Shown one piece after another: positions 63,549-64,000 of a stretch of DNA of 64,000 nucleotides. This stretch comes from Chthoniobacteraceae bacterium. GTDB taxonomy: Bacteria > Verrucomicrobiota > Verrucomicrobiia > Chthoniobacterales > Chthoniobacteraceae. The DNA is taken from NCBI GenBank assembly GCA_028293625.1, contig JAQGOL010000006.1, forward strand, positions 62,001 through 126,000, read 5' to 3'. The stretch's first letter is position 1; every line of letters begins with the position of its first letter. The position numbers were made by a program, and so were the translations under genes. The notes under the pieces are model-generated. The model was not told where the DNA came from, did no database searches, and was given only the letters and a program-made list of their open reading frames with translations.

Positions 63549-64000
63549 ATGAAGGTTTCCCTCGCTTATGGACGCGGTATGCTCGATGTGGAGCTGCCTG
63601 ACAAGCAGACTACGTTGATTGAACCGTCCCATCTTGCGGGGATGCCGGATGAGCGGGTGGCGTTGTGCGCGGCCCTTGACGCGCCAATCGGTGCGGTTGC
63701 ATTGGCTTCGCAAGTAACCCCGGAGACCCGGATTACGATTGTTCATACCGATATTACCCGGCCTACTCCAAATGAACGGCTCATCCCTTGGTTGCTGGCT
63801 TATCTGGAAGCGGCCGGGGCGAGCCGGGAAAATATCACGCTTTTAAATGGGCTTGGCACGCATCGGCCTAACACGCGGGAGGAGCTTGAGCAGATGCTAA
63901 CTCCGGAGGTGGTGGCGAACTATCGGTGTTTGAATCACGAGCCGGAGAACGACGAGGCGCATGAGTCGTTTGGCGTGACCCGTACCGGCGCGCCGGTGCT
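63549..64000 (+). CDS. LarA-family nickel-dependent racemase, N-terminal part (runs off the window)
   Basis: About 150 residues are present, starting MKVSLAYGRGMLDVELP. The LarA N-terminal blocks are seen: IVHTDITRPTPNERL near 65-78, with the Asp and Arg that bind substrate, and LNGLGTHRPNTREELEQML near 101-119. The nickel-pincer lysine and histidine lie in the part not covered. LarA enzymes racemise lactate or other alpha-hydroxy acids, and several relatives act on malate or sugar acids. The operon context with a sugar isomerase and an aldolase favours a sugar-acid epimerisation role, by inference. Confidence 0.85.
   Translation, partial: MKVSLAYGRGMLDVELPDKQTTLIEPSHLAGMPDERVALCAALDAPIGAVALASQVTPETRITIVHTDITRPTPNERLIPWLLAYLEAAGASRENITLLNGLGTHRPNTREELEQMLTPEVVANYRCLNHEPENDEAHESFGVTRTGAPV

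Overview
The window looks like a chromosomal segment from a member of the Verrucomicrobiota, probably a soil-type lineage. The pointers are a Gloeobacter/Verrucomicrobia ('GloVer') repeat protein at the left edge, a Minf_1886-family protein, a Planctomycetes/Verrucomicrobia-style MoxR-DUF58-BatA-VWA-DUF4175 operon, tandem DUF4159 domains, a Rho factor with a very long disordered N-terminus, and near-absence of Shine-Dalgarno motifs upstream of start codons. No rRNA, tRNA, CRISPR array, insertion sequence or prophage was recognised. It reads as a core-plus-lineage-specific chromosomal region, not a mobile island.

Layout. 1-6281 (minus strand): a frameshifted GloVer repeat gene, rho, a hairpin-rich 730-base gap with two intrinsic terminators, a TPR protein and a one-TM small protein. 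6449-8894 (plus): an HscB/HscA-like J-protein/Hsp70 pair with no isc genes beside it. 9032-27422 (plus): a nine-gene, 18-kb tightly packed cluster: moxR, DUF58, BatA-like, a second VWA protein, a 1109-residue DUF4175-like membrane protein, two paralogous secreted repeat proteins, a squalene-cyclase-like alpha/alpha-barrel protein, and a 1235-residue exported protein ending in a TlpA-type thioredoxin domain. Five of the eight junctions are 4-nt ATGA overlaps. 27481-35292 (plus): a seven-bladed FG-GAP propeller protein, K+-independent H+-pyrophosphatase, actinobacterial-type glycogen synthase, ObgE, and a CobA-HemD fusion.

35364-39613 (plus): a second chaperone locus made of a GrpE-like protein, an Hsp70 without its C-terminal lid and an FGE-sulfatase-fold protein. 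It is followed by an exact-period 21-bp degenerate array and ribosomal protein bS21. 40518-51686: a Minf_1886 protein, a fused M16 protease, a double-DUF4159 protein, an SGNH hydrolase, a VF530 protein, a transglutaminase-like membrane protein, a structured 350-base gap, a coiled-coil exported protein and a Tat-exported alkaline phosphatase. 51744-61334 (minus): a Gfo/Idh oxidoreductase, citrate synthase, sucD, sucC, a lipoprotein, then a ketosynthase/SRPBCC/RibD-C/flippase group and two small membrane-protein genes. 61635-64000 (plus): the start of a sugar-acid catabolic operon with a xylose-isomerase-fold enzyme, a class I aldolase and the N-terminus of a LarA-type racemase.

The best candidate for an undescribed system is the 9.0-27.4 kb cluster: an AAA+ ATPase and three VWA-type proteins tied to large lineage-specific envelope proteins and a multi-domain exported thioredoxin. 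The GrpE/lidless-Hsp70/FGE locus is second. All assignments come from reading motifs in translations. No database search was run.
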